Source: Amphibacillus sediminis NBRC 103570
GTDB lineage: Bacteria; Bacillota; Bacilli; Bacillales; Amphibacillaceae
DNA: 64,000 bases
Assembly (NCBI RefSeq): GCF_001552275.1
Contig: NZ_BCQW01000003.1
Coordinates: forward strand, 124,001-188,000
Reading direction: 5' to 3'
Made by a program: the position numbers and the translations under genes. Every line of letters begins with the position of its first letter. The stretch's first letter is position 1. Below, piece after piece: positions 54,288 to 63,194 of this stretch. Under the pieces are notes generated by a model that worked only from the letters and a program-made list of their open reading frames with translations, searched no databases and was not told where the DNA came from.

Positions 54288-54953
54288 TTAATTGACTACC
54301 TTTGCTAATCTAATAATATGCTTAGCAGAGCGTAGCTCTTGCTCGATCTCCGGTTCAATATTTTGATCGAGTTCAATCGTCATTAAAGCTTCCTTACCAA
54401 TATCTTTACGATTCACTTCCATTCGCCCAATATTAATCTCATGCTTCGCTAATATTTCCGTAACTGATGCAATAGCACCAAAACGATCATTATGCATAAT
54501 TAAAATAGCCGGATAGCTACCGGAAAGATGTAATTGGAAACCATTAAGCTCAATAATTTCAATTTTACCTCCACCAACAGAAACTCCTACTAATTCCAGT
54601 TCATCTTCACCCTCACCTAATTTAATTCTAACGGTATTTGGGTGCTCAACAGCTGTATTTTCCTCAATAAAGTCAAAAGCAAGTCCTTGCTGATTCGCAT
54701 ATGAAAAAGCCTCAGGAATTCGGTTATCATCTGTACCAAAACCGAGAATTCCAGCCACTAACGCTACATCAGTGCCATGTCCTTTATAAGTTTTAGCAAA
54801 TGATCCATATAAATGAATCGACGCTCTAGAAGGTGATCTGCCGTATAAATGACGTGCAGCATTGCCAATTTTTACAGCTCCTGCTGTGTGTGAACTTGAT
54901 GGTCCAATCATAATCGGTCCAATTATATCAAAAACAGAATTAAATTTCCCCAC
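54288..54953 (-). CDS. sdaAB: L-serine dehydratase beta subunit
   Basis: Partner subunit of serine dehydratase with substrate-binding and ACT-like parts. The 221 residues start SVFDIIGPIMIGPSSSHTAG, a diagnostic segment, and end with an ACT domain (PAILIMHNDRFGAIASVTEI to the end) that likely binds serine. Start codon is GTG at 54953 after AGGTGATAAA. Confidence 0.97.
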   Translation of the reverse strand: MGKFNSVFDIIGPIMIGPSSSHTAGAVKIGNAARHLYGRSPSRASIHLYGSFAKTYKGHGTDVALVAGILGFGTDDNRIPEAFSYANQQGLAFDFIEENTAVEHPNTVRIKLGEGEDELELVGVSVGGGKIEIIELNGFQLHLSGSYPAILIMHNDRFGAIASVTEILAKHEINIGRMEVNRKDIGKEALMTIELDQNIEPEIEQELRSAKHIIRLAKVVN

Positions 54954-54988
54954 TTTATCACCTCATAGATAGATAGTATTTTTCTTCT

Positions 54989-55017
54989 AGTATACACGCT
55001 GATTGGTAAAATCCCAA
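54989..55017 (-). promoter_or_regulatory. Sigma-A promoter of sdaAB-sdaAA
   Basis: TTGGGA (55017-55012) and TATACT (54994-54989) with a 17-base spacer on the minus strand, about 36 bases upstream of the sdaAB GTG. Confidence 0.75.
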
Positions 55018-55253
55018 CTTGTCTAATACGATTTAATAGAAATAAGAGTGGAGAGAGCAGATTTTTAGCTTGAAATTTCGGAACAAGAGACAGAGGAGAT
55101 CTTAAAAGAATAGCGATAGCTTTTTGAAGCTAAAATATGAGCATGACATAAATCAAGTGGAATTTTTTATAGGGAGAATGGATTGATTGGATCATCTTTC
55201 TACTACTTGCAAATCGATTGCTAAAGGGTTGACATCTGCCTACGTCGTAAAAA
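55018..55253. other. Spacer between fakA terminator and sdaAB promoter
   Basis: About 235 bases with no credible coding frame and no repeat recognised. Together with the flanking signals it accounts for the roughly 345-base gap between fakA and sdaAB. Confidence 0.4.
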
Positions 55254-55281
55254 AGGCTCCAAAGCTTTAGCTTTGAAACCT
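55254..55281 (-). terminator. Rho-independent terminator of fakA
   Basis: Minus-strand stem AGGTTTCAAAGC / GCTTTGGAGCCT (12 pairs including two G-U), four-base loop, followed by TTTTTT. It begins about 20 bases after the fakA stop. Confidence 0.9.
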
Positions 55282-55299
55282 CTTGTTTATCAGTACTTA

Positions 55300-56961
55300 T
55301 TATTCAACTGAGAAAATATAAGAATAAATTGGCTGGTCCCCTTTGTGAATTTCAACTTCAAGCTCTGGATACTTGTCTTCAATATATTCGGTTAATGCTA
55401 CAGTATCTTGATCAGAGCCGTCTTCACCTTGTAAGACGGTAATAATTTCATCATCTTCTTCAATCAGCTCACTAAGCAATTGTTTGATTGCTGTTAATTG
55501 ATCTGAATCAGTCGCTTTAATTTTACCATCTGCAAGTCCCATGAAGTTGCCTTTTTCAATGGTTAAACCATCAATTTGGGTGTCCCTAACGGCATATGTG
55601 ATTTGACCCGTTTTCACTTGCTGACTAGCCGCCTTCATATTTGTTCCATTCTCTTCTAAGCCTAAGTCTGGATTATAAGCTAACAATGCTGTCATCCCTT
55701 GTGGTATTGTCTTAGTAGGAATAACAATGACATTGGCATCACTTAATTTAGCCGCTTGTTCAGCCGCCATAATAATATTTTTATTATTAGGTAAAATAAT
55801 GACTTTTTCTGCATGTGCCTGAACAATCGCATCTGCAATATCCTGAGTGCTCGGATTCATCGTTTGACCACCTTGAATAACAACGGTTGTTCCCAAGCTC
55901 GTTAATAATTCCTCAATACCAGATCCCATAGCTACGGAAACAATACCATATTCAGCTTTAGCCTTAGGCTTAGGTTGTGGTTGTTCGCCTACAATTGCTG
56001 AGTGCTGCTCACGCATATTCTCTACTTTTAACTGAACAAAGCTACCGAATCTTTGTGCTAAATTCATGGCTTGACCAGGATATTCAACATGAACATGGAC
56101 ACGAACAAAGTCATCGTCTGACACGACTAATAATGAATCCCCTAGTTCACTTAGCTCCTGACGGAAAGCTTCTTCATCATAAGGATGCTTGGCCAGTTTA
56201 TCTGCTTCAAACTTAACCATGAATTCTGTACAATAGCCAAATTCAATATCTTCTGTGTTCATATAGTCTTGGTGTGATTTGTGATGCTCCGCATTAACCA
56301 TTTCTTCCATCGGGACCGTTTCGGTGTCTGTTTCAGGCAACTCTTCTCCTTTTAATGAAGCTAAAAAAGCTTCATAAATCACAACAAGCCCTTGACCTCC
56401 ACTATCAACTACTCCAACTTCCTTTAATACAGGTAATAATTCTGGTGTACGACTTAAAGATTGCTTAGCTTCATTAACCACAAGCTCCATAAAAGCTATA
56501 AAATCATCTGTTTTTTCAGTGAATGATTCAGCTGCATTTGCTGTATCCTTAGCCACTGTCAAGATGGTTCCTTCAACAGGCTTAATTACCGCCTTATAGG
56601 CTGTTCTAACACCACTTTGTAAGGCTGCTGCAAAACTTTTAGGTGTGAGTAAATCCAAATCCGCTACACCTTTAGCAAAGCCGCGAAACAATTGCGACAA
56701 AATAACGCCAGAGTTACCACGCGCCCCCATAAGCAAGCCTCTGGCAAAAGCGTTAGCGACCTCGGAAACTGTGCCACTCGACACTTTTTTAACCTCATTG
56801 GCTCCTGAAGTCATTGATAAATTCATGTTCGTTCCTGTATCACCATCTGGAACAGGAAAAACATTAAGCGCATCAATCATATTCGCGTTATTAGAAAGGT
56901 GATTAGCTCCTAGCAATATCATTTCAGCTAACTTGGCACCTTCTATCTTAGATAATACCAC
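55300..56961 (-). CDS. fakA: Fatty acid kinase subunit FakA (YloV, DAK-domain)
   Basis: ATP-binding component that phosphorylates FakB-bound fatty acids, feeding exogenous acids into phospholipids through PlsX/PlsY. The 553 residues start with a Dak2-like kinase domain (ALNVFPVPDGDTGTNMNLSM near 28-47, LMGARGNSGVILSQLFRG near 76-93) and have a linker and a C-terminal domain with a DegV-like character (VIIQGGQTMNPST-like, here VVIQGGQTMNPSTQD). Start is GTG at 56961 after GGGAGGAAG. Coupled with asp23/yloU. Confidence 0.95.
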   Translation of the reverse strand: MVLSKIEGAKLAEMILLGANHLSNNANMIDALNVFPVPDGDTGTNMNLSMTSGANEVKKVSSGTVSEVANAFARGLLMGARGNSGVILSQLFRGFAKGVADLDLLTPKSFAAALQSGVRTAYKAVIKPVEGTILTVAKDTANAAESFTEKTDDFIAFMELVVNEAKQSLSRTPELLPVLKEVGVVDSGGQGLVVIYEAFLASLKGEELPETDTETVPMEEMVNAEHHKSHQDYMNTEDIEFGYCTEFMVKFEADKLAKHPYDEEAFRQELSELGDSLLVVSDDDFVRVHVHVEYPGQAMNLAQRFGSFVQLKVENMREQHSAIVGEQPQPKPKAKAEYGIVSVAMGSGIEELLTSLGTTVVIQGGQTMNPSTQDIADAIVQAHAEKVIILPNNKNIIMAAEQAAKLSDANVIVIPTKTIPQGMTALLAYNPDLGLEENGTNMKAASQQVKTGQITYAVRDTQIDGLTIEKGNFMGLADGKIKATDSDQLTAIKQLLSELIEEDDEIITVLQGEDGSDQDTVALTEYIEDKYPELEVEIHKGDQPIYSYIFSVE

Positions 56962-57014
56962 TACAACTTCCTCCCTTGTCTTTCAACACAAACCTTATTT
57001 TAGCAAAAATCAAA

Positions 57015-57380
57015 TCACTCTTCCGATTGGACTCGAACCCCTTGGATAAAGATGTTCACAGCATTAATAGGTAAACCTAACGTCTTATCTAATGTGTATT
57101 TGACTTGAGACTGAACATTGTGGGCAATCTCAGAAATCTTGGTGCCATAGCTCACGATTATATACATATCTATGGTGAGTTGATCCCCATCCTGTTTTAC
57201 CACAACACCTTTAGCGAAATTTTCCTTCCGTAAAATTTCCGCAATTCCATCTTTAAGCTGGTTCTTTGAAGCCATTCCTATAATACCATAACATTCAATA
57301 GCTGCTCCACCAGCAACGGTTGCAATCACTTCATTTGTAATCGTTACACGTCCATCTTTTGTGGTTAATTCAATAGACAT
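57015..57380 (-). CDS. yloU: Asp23/YloU family envelope stress protein
   Basis: Asp23-family protein of 121 residues, GRVTITNEVIATVAGGAAIE with the segment ECYGIIGMASKNQLKDGIAE, and the conserved TIDMYIIVSYGTKISEIAHN. Function not settled; some members act in envelope homeostasis. It is the standard neighbour upstream of fakA. ATG 57380 after AAGGAGG. Confidence 0.95.
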   Translation of the reverse strand: MSIELTTKDGRVTITNEVIATVAGGAAIECYGIIGMASKNQLKDGIAEILRKENFAKGVVVKQDGDQLTIDMYIIVSYGTKISEIAHNVQSQVKYTLDKTLGLPINAVNIFIQGVRVQSEE

Positions 57381-57657
57381 ACATTAACCTCCTTGGTTAT
57401 CTACACTTCAATTAATAGTATATGCTAAGTCTCATTCGTTCATTTTATATCTACCAGCTTCAATGAACATGAATAGCCATTAAACATTTTACAATACTTT
57501 ATGCAAATAGAAAAGGATTTATCTAAATTAAATGGAGACGCTTAAATTTACTCTTCATCTTTTTCTACAATGGACGAAAATTGTTTTTATGTCAAGTGAT
57601 TATCCTTGAACACCCTGACAAAGATGCATTTGGCATCAGCTAAAGTTAAAGTAGACA
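57381..57657. other. Divergent spacer between yloU and rpmB
   Basis: About 280 bases between divergent genes. On the minus strand a TATACT-like -10 (AGTATA near 57417-57422 on the plus strand) could serve yloU, but its -35 is poor. No RNA element or repeat was recognised. Confidence 0.4.
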
Positions 57658-57686
57658 TTGCATTTAAATTAGTATTATGATAAATT
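57658..57686 (+). promoter_or_regulatory. Promoter of rpmB
   Basis: TTGCAT (57658-57663) and TAAATT (57681-57686), spacer 17 bases, about 44 bases before rpmB. A second pair TAGACA/TATGAT with an 18-base spacer overlaps it, so the exact start is uncertain. Confidence 0.55.
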
Positions 57687-57729
57687 ATATAAGTATGAAA
57701 TGAGATAGTTGTATGTGGGAGGGAATAAA

Positions 57730-57918
57730 ATGAGCCGCAAATGTGTCGTTACTGGACGTCAAACTAAAGCTGGAAATCATCGTTCACACGCAATGAACGC
57801 AAATAAACGTAAGTGGAAAGCAAATGTTCAAAAAGTACGCATTATGGTAGACGGTAAACCTAAAAAAGTTTATGTGTCTGCACGTGCATTAAAATCTGGT
57901 AAAGTTGAACGTGTATAA
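57730..57918 (+). CDS. rpmB: Ribosomal protein bL28
   Basis: Large-subunit protein of 62 residues, the same length as in B. subtilis. [20 protein letters not shown] and [20 protein letters not shown] are diagnostic. The single zinc-type cysteine present is C4, so it looks like the cysteine-poor form. ATG 57730 follows GGGAGGGAATAAA; an in-frame upstream ATG at 57709 lies before that site. Monocistronic, opposite to its neighbours, as in B. subtilis. Confidence 0.97.
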   Translation: MSRKCVVTGRQTKAGNHRSHAMNANKRKWKANVQKVRIMVDGKPKKVYVSARALKSGKVERV

Positions 57919-57930
57919 TATGTTAATCAT

Positions 57931-57971
57931 GTAAAAGAGCACCTCCTAATTAAAGCGGGGTGCTCTTTTAC
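57931..57971. terminator. Bidirectional terminator between rpmB and spoVM
   Basis: Perfect 13-bp stem (GTAAAAGAGCACC / GGTGCTCTTTTAC) with a 15-base loop, between the convergent ends of rpmB and spoVM. Serves both genes. Confidence 0.85.
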
Positions 57972-57983
57972 TAACTAAAATAC

Positions 57984-58073
57984 TTACTTTTTTTCTTTCC
58001 CTTGAAATGTTCCTGCCAAAAAACGTACAAATCCTCCGAGAAATTTTGGGAGCTTTATCGTATAAAAACGCAT
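57984..58073 (-). CDS. spoVM: Stage V sporulation peptide SpoVM
   Basis: Twenty-nine-residue amphipathic peptide that marks the convex forespore membrane and anchors SpoIVA for coat assembly. The N-terminus MRFYTIKLPKFLGG aligns almost exactly with B. subtilis SpoVM (MKFYTIKLPKFLGG), including Pro9, and is followed by FVRFLAGTFQGKEKK. The C-terminus is three residues longer than the 26-residue B. subtilis peptide. A strong GAGGAGGGG ribosome site precedes ATG 58073. It lies exactly between thiN and rpmB, the B. subtilis location. Confidence 0.95.
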   Translation of the reverse strand: MRFYTIKLPKFLGGFVRFLAGTFQGKEKK

Positions 58074-58113
58074 GAGACCCCTCCTCTTTAATAGCTTACA
58101 GTTGCAGCAAACG

Positions 58114-58767
58114 TTAATGATTTTGCTCACTACTCTTTATCACTATTAATATGCCTGTTTTAAATGAAAAAGTACCACAATTGCTGATCAAATGATTGGA
58201 TAAGGCCAAAGAATCACCAAGTTGCAAGGTATGATCCACCAATGGATAATAAAATCCTTTTAACGTTAGACCGATCACTTCATTTGATAATGCTAGAAAT
58301 GACACTTTATTAAAAAAGGGGTGTTTGGTTATTTGATAATGGCCAGGATTATAGATGGTCATTTCATTTTGAGTATCAATGATCGTAACCTTGACATCTC
58401 TGTCAACAAGCTTAGTTAATAAAAATAGGCTAGCAAGCTCATGATCCAATCTACCACCGGTTACACCAAATATCAAAATTTCTTTTGGTGCTAATGTCAT
58501 AGCGTGTTCTACAGCCAGTTCCAAATCGGTTAGGTCTTTTTCTATAGGATAGACTGCACATTGATTTGCATGTTGTTTAATCACAGTAAGGTGATCGGCA
58601 GAGACAGAATCAAAATCACCAATGGCTAAATCAATCGGTTGTTCGTAATCTAGTAAATATTGTGCCCCTTGATCACAGCCAATCCAATAATCAGCACGTT
58701 GATTATACTGTTTCAAATTTGCTAATAAGGATTTTGGTCCTCCTGCGACAATCGCCACACAAGTCAT
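58114..58767 (-). CDS. thiN: Thiamine pyrophosphokinase
   Basis: Transfers pyrophosphate from ATP to thiamine to give ThDP. The 217 residues contain VAIVAGGP, DLAIGDFDSVSADH near 49-62, YPIEKDLTDLELAVEHAM and FGVTGGRLDHELASLFLL, all typical of the family. Follows rpe with 9 bases between. Confidence 0.95.
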   Translation of the reverse strand: MTCVAIVAGGPKSLLANLKQYNQRADYWIGCDQGAQYLLDYEQPIDLAIGDFDSVSADHLTVIKQHANQCAVYPIEKDLTDLELAVEHAMTLAPKEILIFGVTGGRLDHELASLFLLTKLVDRDVKVTIIDTQNEMTIYNPGHYQITKHPFFNKVSFLALSNEVIGLTLKGFYYPLVDHTLQLGDSLALSNHLISNCGTFSFKTGILIVIKSSEQNH

Positions 58768-58776
58768 CTTAAGTAC

Positions 58777-59430
58777 CTACTCAATCGCCTTACGAATATC
58801 TTCGATGGCTTGCTGACGATTGGTTTGGTCGAAAATCGCACTTCCAGCAACAAAGACATCGACACCTACATCAGCACATTGCTTAGCAGTCGTAGGATTT
58901 ATCCCTCCATCTACCTCAAACTCTAGAGAAAGGCCAAGCTCTTTTCGCCACTGATCAACTTGTTTGATTTTGGTTAAGACAGACTCGATAAAAACTTGTC
59001 CACCAAACCCTGGATTTACAGTCATAAATAATAGCAAGTCTAATTCAGGTAAGATAGGTTTGATAAGTTCAACAGGTGTAGCCGGATTAAGCACTAATCC
59101 AGCTTTAACATTGTGTTCCTTAATAGCTGATATTGTGCGATGGAGATGTTGACAGGTTTCCACATGAACAGAAATATAATCTGCTCCAGCTTTGGCAAAC
59201 TGACTGATGTATTGATCGGGATTATCAATCATTAAGTGAACATCTAATGGTAATGACGTAACTGGACGAATCGCTTCAACAACTAGAGGTCCGATTGTGA
59301 TGTTTGGTACGAAATGACCATCCATGACATCAACATGAATATAATCTGCTCCAGCTAACGCTACTTCTTTGATTTCTTCACCTAATTTGGCAAAATCAGC
59401 AGATAAAATCGATGGTGCAATTTTTTTCAT
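58777..59430 (-). CDS. rpe: Ribulose-phosphate 3-epimerase
   Basis: Pentose-phosphate TIM-barrel enzyme interconverting ribulose 5- and xylulose 5-phosphate. The 217 residues start IAPSILSADFAKLGEEI and contain VDVMDGHFVPNITIGP, DVHLMIDNPDQYI, LFMTVNPGFGGQVFI and EVDGGINPTTA, covering metal and substrate ligands. Sits 3 bases from the rsgA stop. Confidence 0.97.
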   Translation of the reverse strand: MKKIAPSILSADFAKLGEEIKEVALAGADYIHVDVMDGHFVPNITIGPLVVEAIRPVTSLPLDVHLMIDNPDQYISQFAKAGADYISVHVETCQHLHRTISAIKEHNVKAGLVLNPATPVELIKPILPELDLLLFMTVNPGFGGQVFIESVLTKIKQVDQWRKELGLSLEFEVDGGINPTTAKQCADVGVDVFVAGSAIFDQTNRQQAIEDIRKAIE

Positions 59431-59433
59431 AAG

Positions 59434-60318
59434 TTAATACCTCGGCTTTCTCAAATTTATTTCTTGATAGAATTGCAAATAATTTTGATAGCGATGGCTT
59501 GCAATGTCGCCACGATCTACAGCTTCCTTTACAGCGCATTTCGGTTCATTAATATGCATGCATCCTCTAAATTTACAACTCGAACGATAATTAGAAAATT
59601 CAACAAAACATGATGGCAAGTGCTCAAGCTCTAGCGTGTCAAACTCTAAGGAACTAAATCCTGGGGTGTCGGCTACTAATCCACCGCATATATCGATTAA
59701 CTCAACATGTCGAGTGGTGTGCCTTCCTCTCCCTAAACTAGTCGAAATTTCTGCTGTTTTTAATGCTAGGTTAGGGTCAAGTAAATTAAGAAAAGAAGAT
59801 TTCCCAACCCCCGATTGACCAGCTATAACAGAAATTTTATTTTCAAATAATGCCGTAAATGATGATGAATCTGTCATTTTTTGTTTATTTGAAAGTACTT
59901 CAACCTGATAACCAATTTTTCTGTAATAGTTAATATAATCATTGAGCACACCAATTTCTGCTTCGTTCACTAAGTCAACTTTTGTCACTAAGATAACGGG
60001 TTGAATTTGATTGGCTTCTACTAAGGTTAAAAATCGATCCAATAGAGCCGTACTAAAATCAGGCTCCTTCGCAGAAACTGTAATGATCACCTGATCAAGA
60101 TTAGCAATTGGCGGCCGTACTAGCTCATTTTTGCGTGGGAGCAACTCAATTAGATAACCCTCTGATTGGTTATCAGCATCAAAAATAACGTGATCCCCAA
60201 CGAGAGGGGTCTGCTTCTTTTTGCGAAACAAACCTCTACCTCTACATTGATATGTTTCACCATCACTTAAAACATAATAAAAGCCGCTTAACGCCTTCAT
60301 AATTTGTCCCGTTGCCAT
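59434..60318 (-). CDS. rsgA: Small-ribosomal-subunit biogenesis GTPase RsgA (CpgA)
   Basis: Circularly permuted GTPase that checks 30S maturation. The 294 residues have an N-terminal OB fold (about 1-65), G4 VTKVDLV, P-loop AGQSGVGKSSFLNLL near 165-179, G3 ADTPGFSS and a C-terminal zinc site with cysteines in SSCKFRGCMHINEPKCAV (Cys-X4-Cys-X-His-X5-Cys). Same order as B. subtilis, between prkC and rpe. A known substrate of PrkC in B. subtilis. Confidence 0.96.
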   Translation of the reverse strand: MATGQIMKALSGFYYVLSDGETYQCRGRGLFRKKKQTPLVGDHVIFDADNQSEGYLIELLPRKNELVRPPIANLDQVIITVSAKEPDFSTALLDRFLTLVEANQIQPVILVTKVDLVNEAEIGVLNDYINYYRKIGYQVEVLSNKQKMTDSSSFTALFENKISVIAGQSGVGKSSFLNLLDPNLALKTAEISTSLGRGRHTTRHVELIDICGGLVADTPGFSSLEFDTLELEHLPSCFVEFSNYRSSCKFRGCMHINEPKCAVKEAVDRGDIASHRYQNYLQFYQEINLRKPRY

Positions 60319-60321
60319 CGC

Positions 60322-62382
60322 TTAATTCCCCTCCACATCTTCGAAAGCAACTGTCCGTTGCAGAATGACGCGATCATCACGCTCAATTTTATAAGTGGCA
60401 GTTGAATTAGGTGCTATTACTAGCCGAATAGTAAATTCAGTATCCTCTAAAATCATATCTGTCTCATACAGATCGCTAAGGTTATGATTCATGTCGTCAA
60501 CATAAATTCTGACCTCTTGATGTTGTGCTTGCTCATTCTCAGCATCACCGCTTGATTGTACTGTATAAGGTACGGTTACAGTAACACTATGATTAACAGG
60601 TGGTTTTTCTTCCTCACCTAGTGAGACTGTATATTTGACAACCGCTCCTTCTTTAAGCTCAGTACCAGCTGATGGTGACTGCCTAATCACATCTCCTTTT
60701 GGCACGGAGGAAGAATATTCTTCTGTTTGATCGGGTACAAGCCCATTTTCACTTAAATATTGGCTAGCACTAGACTGATCCATTCCCGCCAGATCTTCTA
60801 AGGTAACAGTACGTTTGCCGATACTGACTTCAAAAATAACCACCGTTTCAGCTGGAACAACCTCCTGATCTGGTTCTGGTTCTCTTTGGCCAATAATTTG
60901 CCCCTCTGGTAGGTCTGAATGAATATCTACACGTTCAACCTTTTGATAACCTAGCTCGTCGAGCAAACGTGCAACTTGATTGTAGGATTGACCTACATAA
61001 TCTTGAAAAATTTCAGTTTCAGGACCTAGACTAACAAAGACCGTTACCGTCGATCCCACTTTAACACTTGAATCTGCACTTGGGTCTGTCCGAACGACAT
61101 GATCAGTTTCTATCTCTTCGGAATGAACGTCTTCACGTTCAACCTCTAAGCCAAGTTCTCTTAGTAAATCTTCAGCATCTTCAAATAGCTCTCCTTCGAG
61201 ATCTGGGATATCGACATCTTTCGGCTGGAACAGATTTGGTAAAATAAACAAGGCAAATAAGCTAGCCGTTAATAAAACAAACAAAATCACCGAAATCCAC
61301 ATCACTATCTTTTTCTTTTTACTCATCTTTTTCTTCTTTTTATTGTTAGTTTTTTTACCTTTTACTGACTTTTCCGATTGGCCTTCTTCATTATTTTGAT
61401 TTAGTGGCTGTGCAGGACGTGTCGGTTCAGTATTTTGCTTTGTATGAACAAGCGTATCATCCGTATCACTGTGTTCAAGTTGTTTATCGGTAATAATGGG
61501 AATAGCTTTTGTCTCATCACCGGGCTCATCAGGTTGAACATAAGCCGGTTCATTTAATCGATCAATATTTAAAGACGTGGTTAGATCTTGTTCAAATGCT
61601 GCGACGGAATCGTACCGATGAAAAGGATCTTTTGCTGTTGCTCTAAGCACAACATTTTCTAAACTTTGTGGTACATCGGGGTTCCATTCTCGAACTGATG
61701 GTGTTTTCGATTGCAAATGCTTAAGCGCAATTGAGACAGCTGATTGACCAGAGAACGGTAATCGCCCTGTTAGTAACTCAAATAAGACAATACCCAATGA
61801 ATAAATATCCGACTTTTTATTGGCGACACCGCCTCTCGCTTGCTCGGGAGATAAATAGTGAACAGACCCTAGTACAGAATTTGTTTGTGTTAATGAAGTC
61901 GCACTTAGTGCAAGAGCTATACCAAAATCGGCCACCTTTACTTGTTTTTCTGAATTAATCATGATATTTTGCGGTTTAATATCACGATGGACGATATGGT
62001 TTTCATGTGCATGTTCAATGGCGGCACTTATTTGTTGCATAATATCAATGGTTTCTTCAACCGAGATCGGGCCATTTTGTTGGATATAACGTTTTAATGT
62101 CATTCCATCGACATACTCCATCACCATATAATAAATATCATCTTCTTCATCTACATCATAGATGTTTACGATATTAGGATGGGAGAGACTGGTTGCAGAT
62201 TGGGCCTCCCTATGAAAGCGACGAATAAACTCCTCATCATTGGCATACTCAAGCCTTAAGGCTTTAATGGCTACTTCGCGCTCTAAAATGGTGTCATAAC
62301 CTAGATAAACATTAGCCATGCCACCTCCCCCAATTAAACGCCTCACTTGATACCGTTCACTTAACTCTCTTCCTTCTAACAA
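60322..62382 (-). CDS. prkC: PASTA-domain Ser/Thr protein kinase PrkC
   Basis: Membrane kinase that responds to muropeptides and controls germination and growth. Of 686 residues, the kinase domain (about 10-270) has GGGGMANVYLG, VAIKAL, catalytic HRDIKPQNIM, ADFGIA and the APE-equivalent YLSPEQARG. A K-rich juxtamembrane stretch leads to one membrane segment (about 350-375). Three PASTA repeats (about 385-580) and a C-terminal Ig-like domain follow. Start is TTG at 62382 overlapping prpC; MLEGRELSERYQV matches the family N-terminus. Confidence 0.96.
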   Translation of the reverse strand: MLEGRELSERYQVRRLIGGGGMANVYLGYDTILEREVAIKALRLEYANDEEFIRRFHREAQSATSLSHPNIVNIYDVDEEDDIYYMVMEYVDGMTLKRYIQQNGPISVEETIDIMQQISAAIEHAHENHIVHRDIKPQNIMINSEKQVKVADFGIALALSATSLTQTNSVLGSVHYLSPEQARGGVANKKSDIYSLGIVLFELLTGRLPFSGQSAVSIALKHLQSKTPSVREWNPDVPQSLENVVLRATAKDPFHRYDSVAAFEQDLTTSLNIDRLNEPAYVQPDEPGDETKAIPIITDKQLEHSDTDDTLVHTKQNTEPTRPAQPLNQNNEEGQSEKSVKGKKTNNKKKKKMSKKKKIVMWISVILFVLLTASLFALFILPNLFQPKDVDIPDLEGELFEDAEDLLRELGLEVEREDVHSEEIETDHVVRTDPSADSSVKVGSTVTVFVSLGPETEIFQDYVGQSYNQVARLLDELGYQKVERVDIHSDLPEGQIIGQREPEPDQEVVPAETVVIFEVSIGKRTVTLEDLAGMDQSSASQYLSENGLVPDQTEEYSSSVPKGDVIRQSPSAGTELKEGAVVKYTVSLGEEEKPPVNHSVTVTVPYTVQSSGDAENEQAQHQEVRIYVDDMNHNLSDLYETDMILEDTEFTIRLVIAPNSTATYKIERDDRVILQRTVAFEDVEGN

Positions 62383-63134
62383 GAGGCATCACCTGCCTCT
62401 ATGTCACTAAATTCAGTAAGGACAAGCGTGATGTTATCTTCCCCGCCCCGATCATTAGCCTGCTGAACCATTTCTTCCGCGATTTGTCTCAATGATTGTT
62501 CATTGGCAAGGAAATTAGCGAGCTCATCATCTGCAATCTTGTTCGTCAAACCATCCGAACAAATCATTAATCGATCACCCTTTTGCCATGGAGATGAAAA
62601 CACATCCGGATCAATGGTCGGGTTTGTTCCGAGTGCTTTCATTAATACATTCTTTCTTGGATGATGCTCAGCGTCTTCACGTGAAATTTGACCTGAACGA
62701 ACTAACTCATTTACAAGTGAATGGTCATCTGTAATTTGGGTTAATTGATTATTGTGATAACGATAACAGCGGCTATCACCAATATGAGCAATTGAGACAT
62801 GTTCATCGGTATAAATCACCGCAATAACGGTGGTTCCCATACCTTTGCATTCTGGATGTTGCTCAGCATAGTCATACACATTCTGATTAGCTTGTAATAT
62901 GTGCTTATTTAGCCATGCTTCAGCAGCATCAGGAGTCGTAATAGCATCCGTCTGCTTCCAAGCTTGTTCAAAATAGTCCTTAACCATTTGACTCGCAACG
63001 TCCCCAGCCTGATGTCCACCCATTCCATCAGCGACTAGGCTAAGTGTTTGGCCTATTTGGTTCTTGAAAACTCCACCAGCATCTTCATTATGCTGCCGTA
63101 CTTTGCCTTGATCTGATAAAAAATACTGCTTCAT
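62376..63134 (-). CDS. prpC: PPM-type protein phosphatase PrpC (Stp)
   Basis: Metal-dependent Ser/Thr phosphatase that counteracts PrkC. The 252 residues show SDQGKVRQHNEDAGGVF, LVADGMGGHQAGDVAS near 36-51, GMGTTVIAVI, IGDSRCYRY, CSDGLTNKI and GGEDNITLVL, with all metal-binding acidic residues present. ATG 63134 is preferred over an in-frame GTG twelve bases upstream that overlaps the ribosome site. Overlaps prkC by 7 bases. Confidence 0.96.
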   Translation of the reverse strand: MKQYFLSDQGKVRQHNEDAGGVFKNQIGQTLSLVADGMGGHQAGDVASQMVKDYFEQAWKQTDAITTPDAAEAWLNKHILQANQNVYDYAEQHPECKGMGTTVIAVIYTDEHVSIAHIGDSRCYRYHNNQLTQITDDHSLVNELVRSGQISREDAEHHPRKNVLMKALGTNPTIDPDVFSSPWQKGDRLMICSDGLTNKIADDELANFLANEQSLRQIAEEMVQQANDRGGEDNITLVLTEFSDIEAGDASC

Positions 63135-63194
63135 TACATCTCTCACCTCTTATCTCACTTGATCAGATAAACCGATCGTAGATCTTAATTAACT

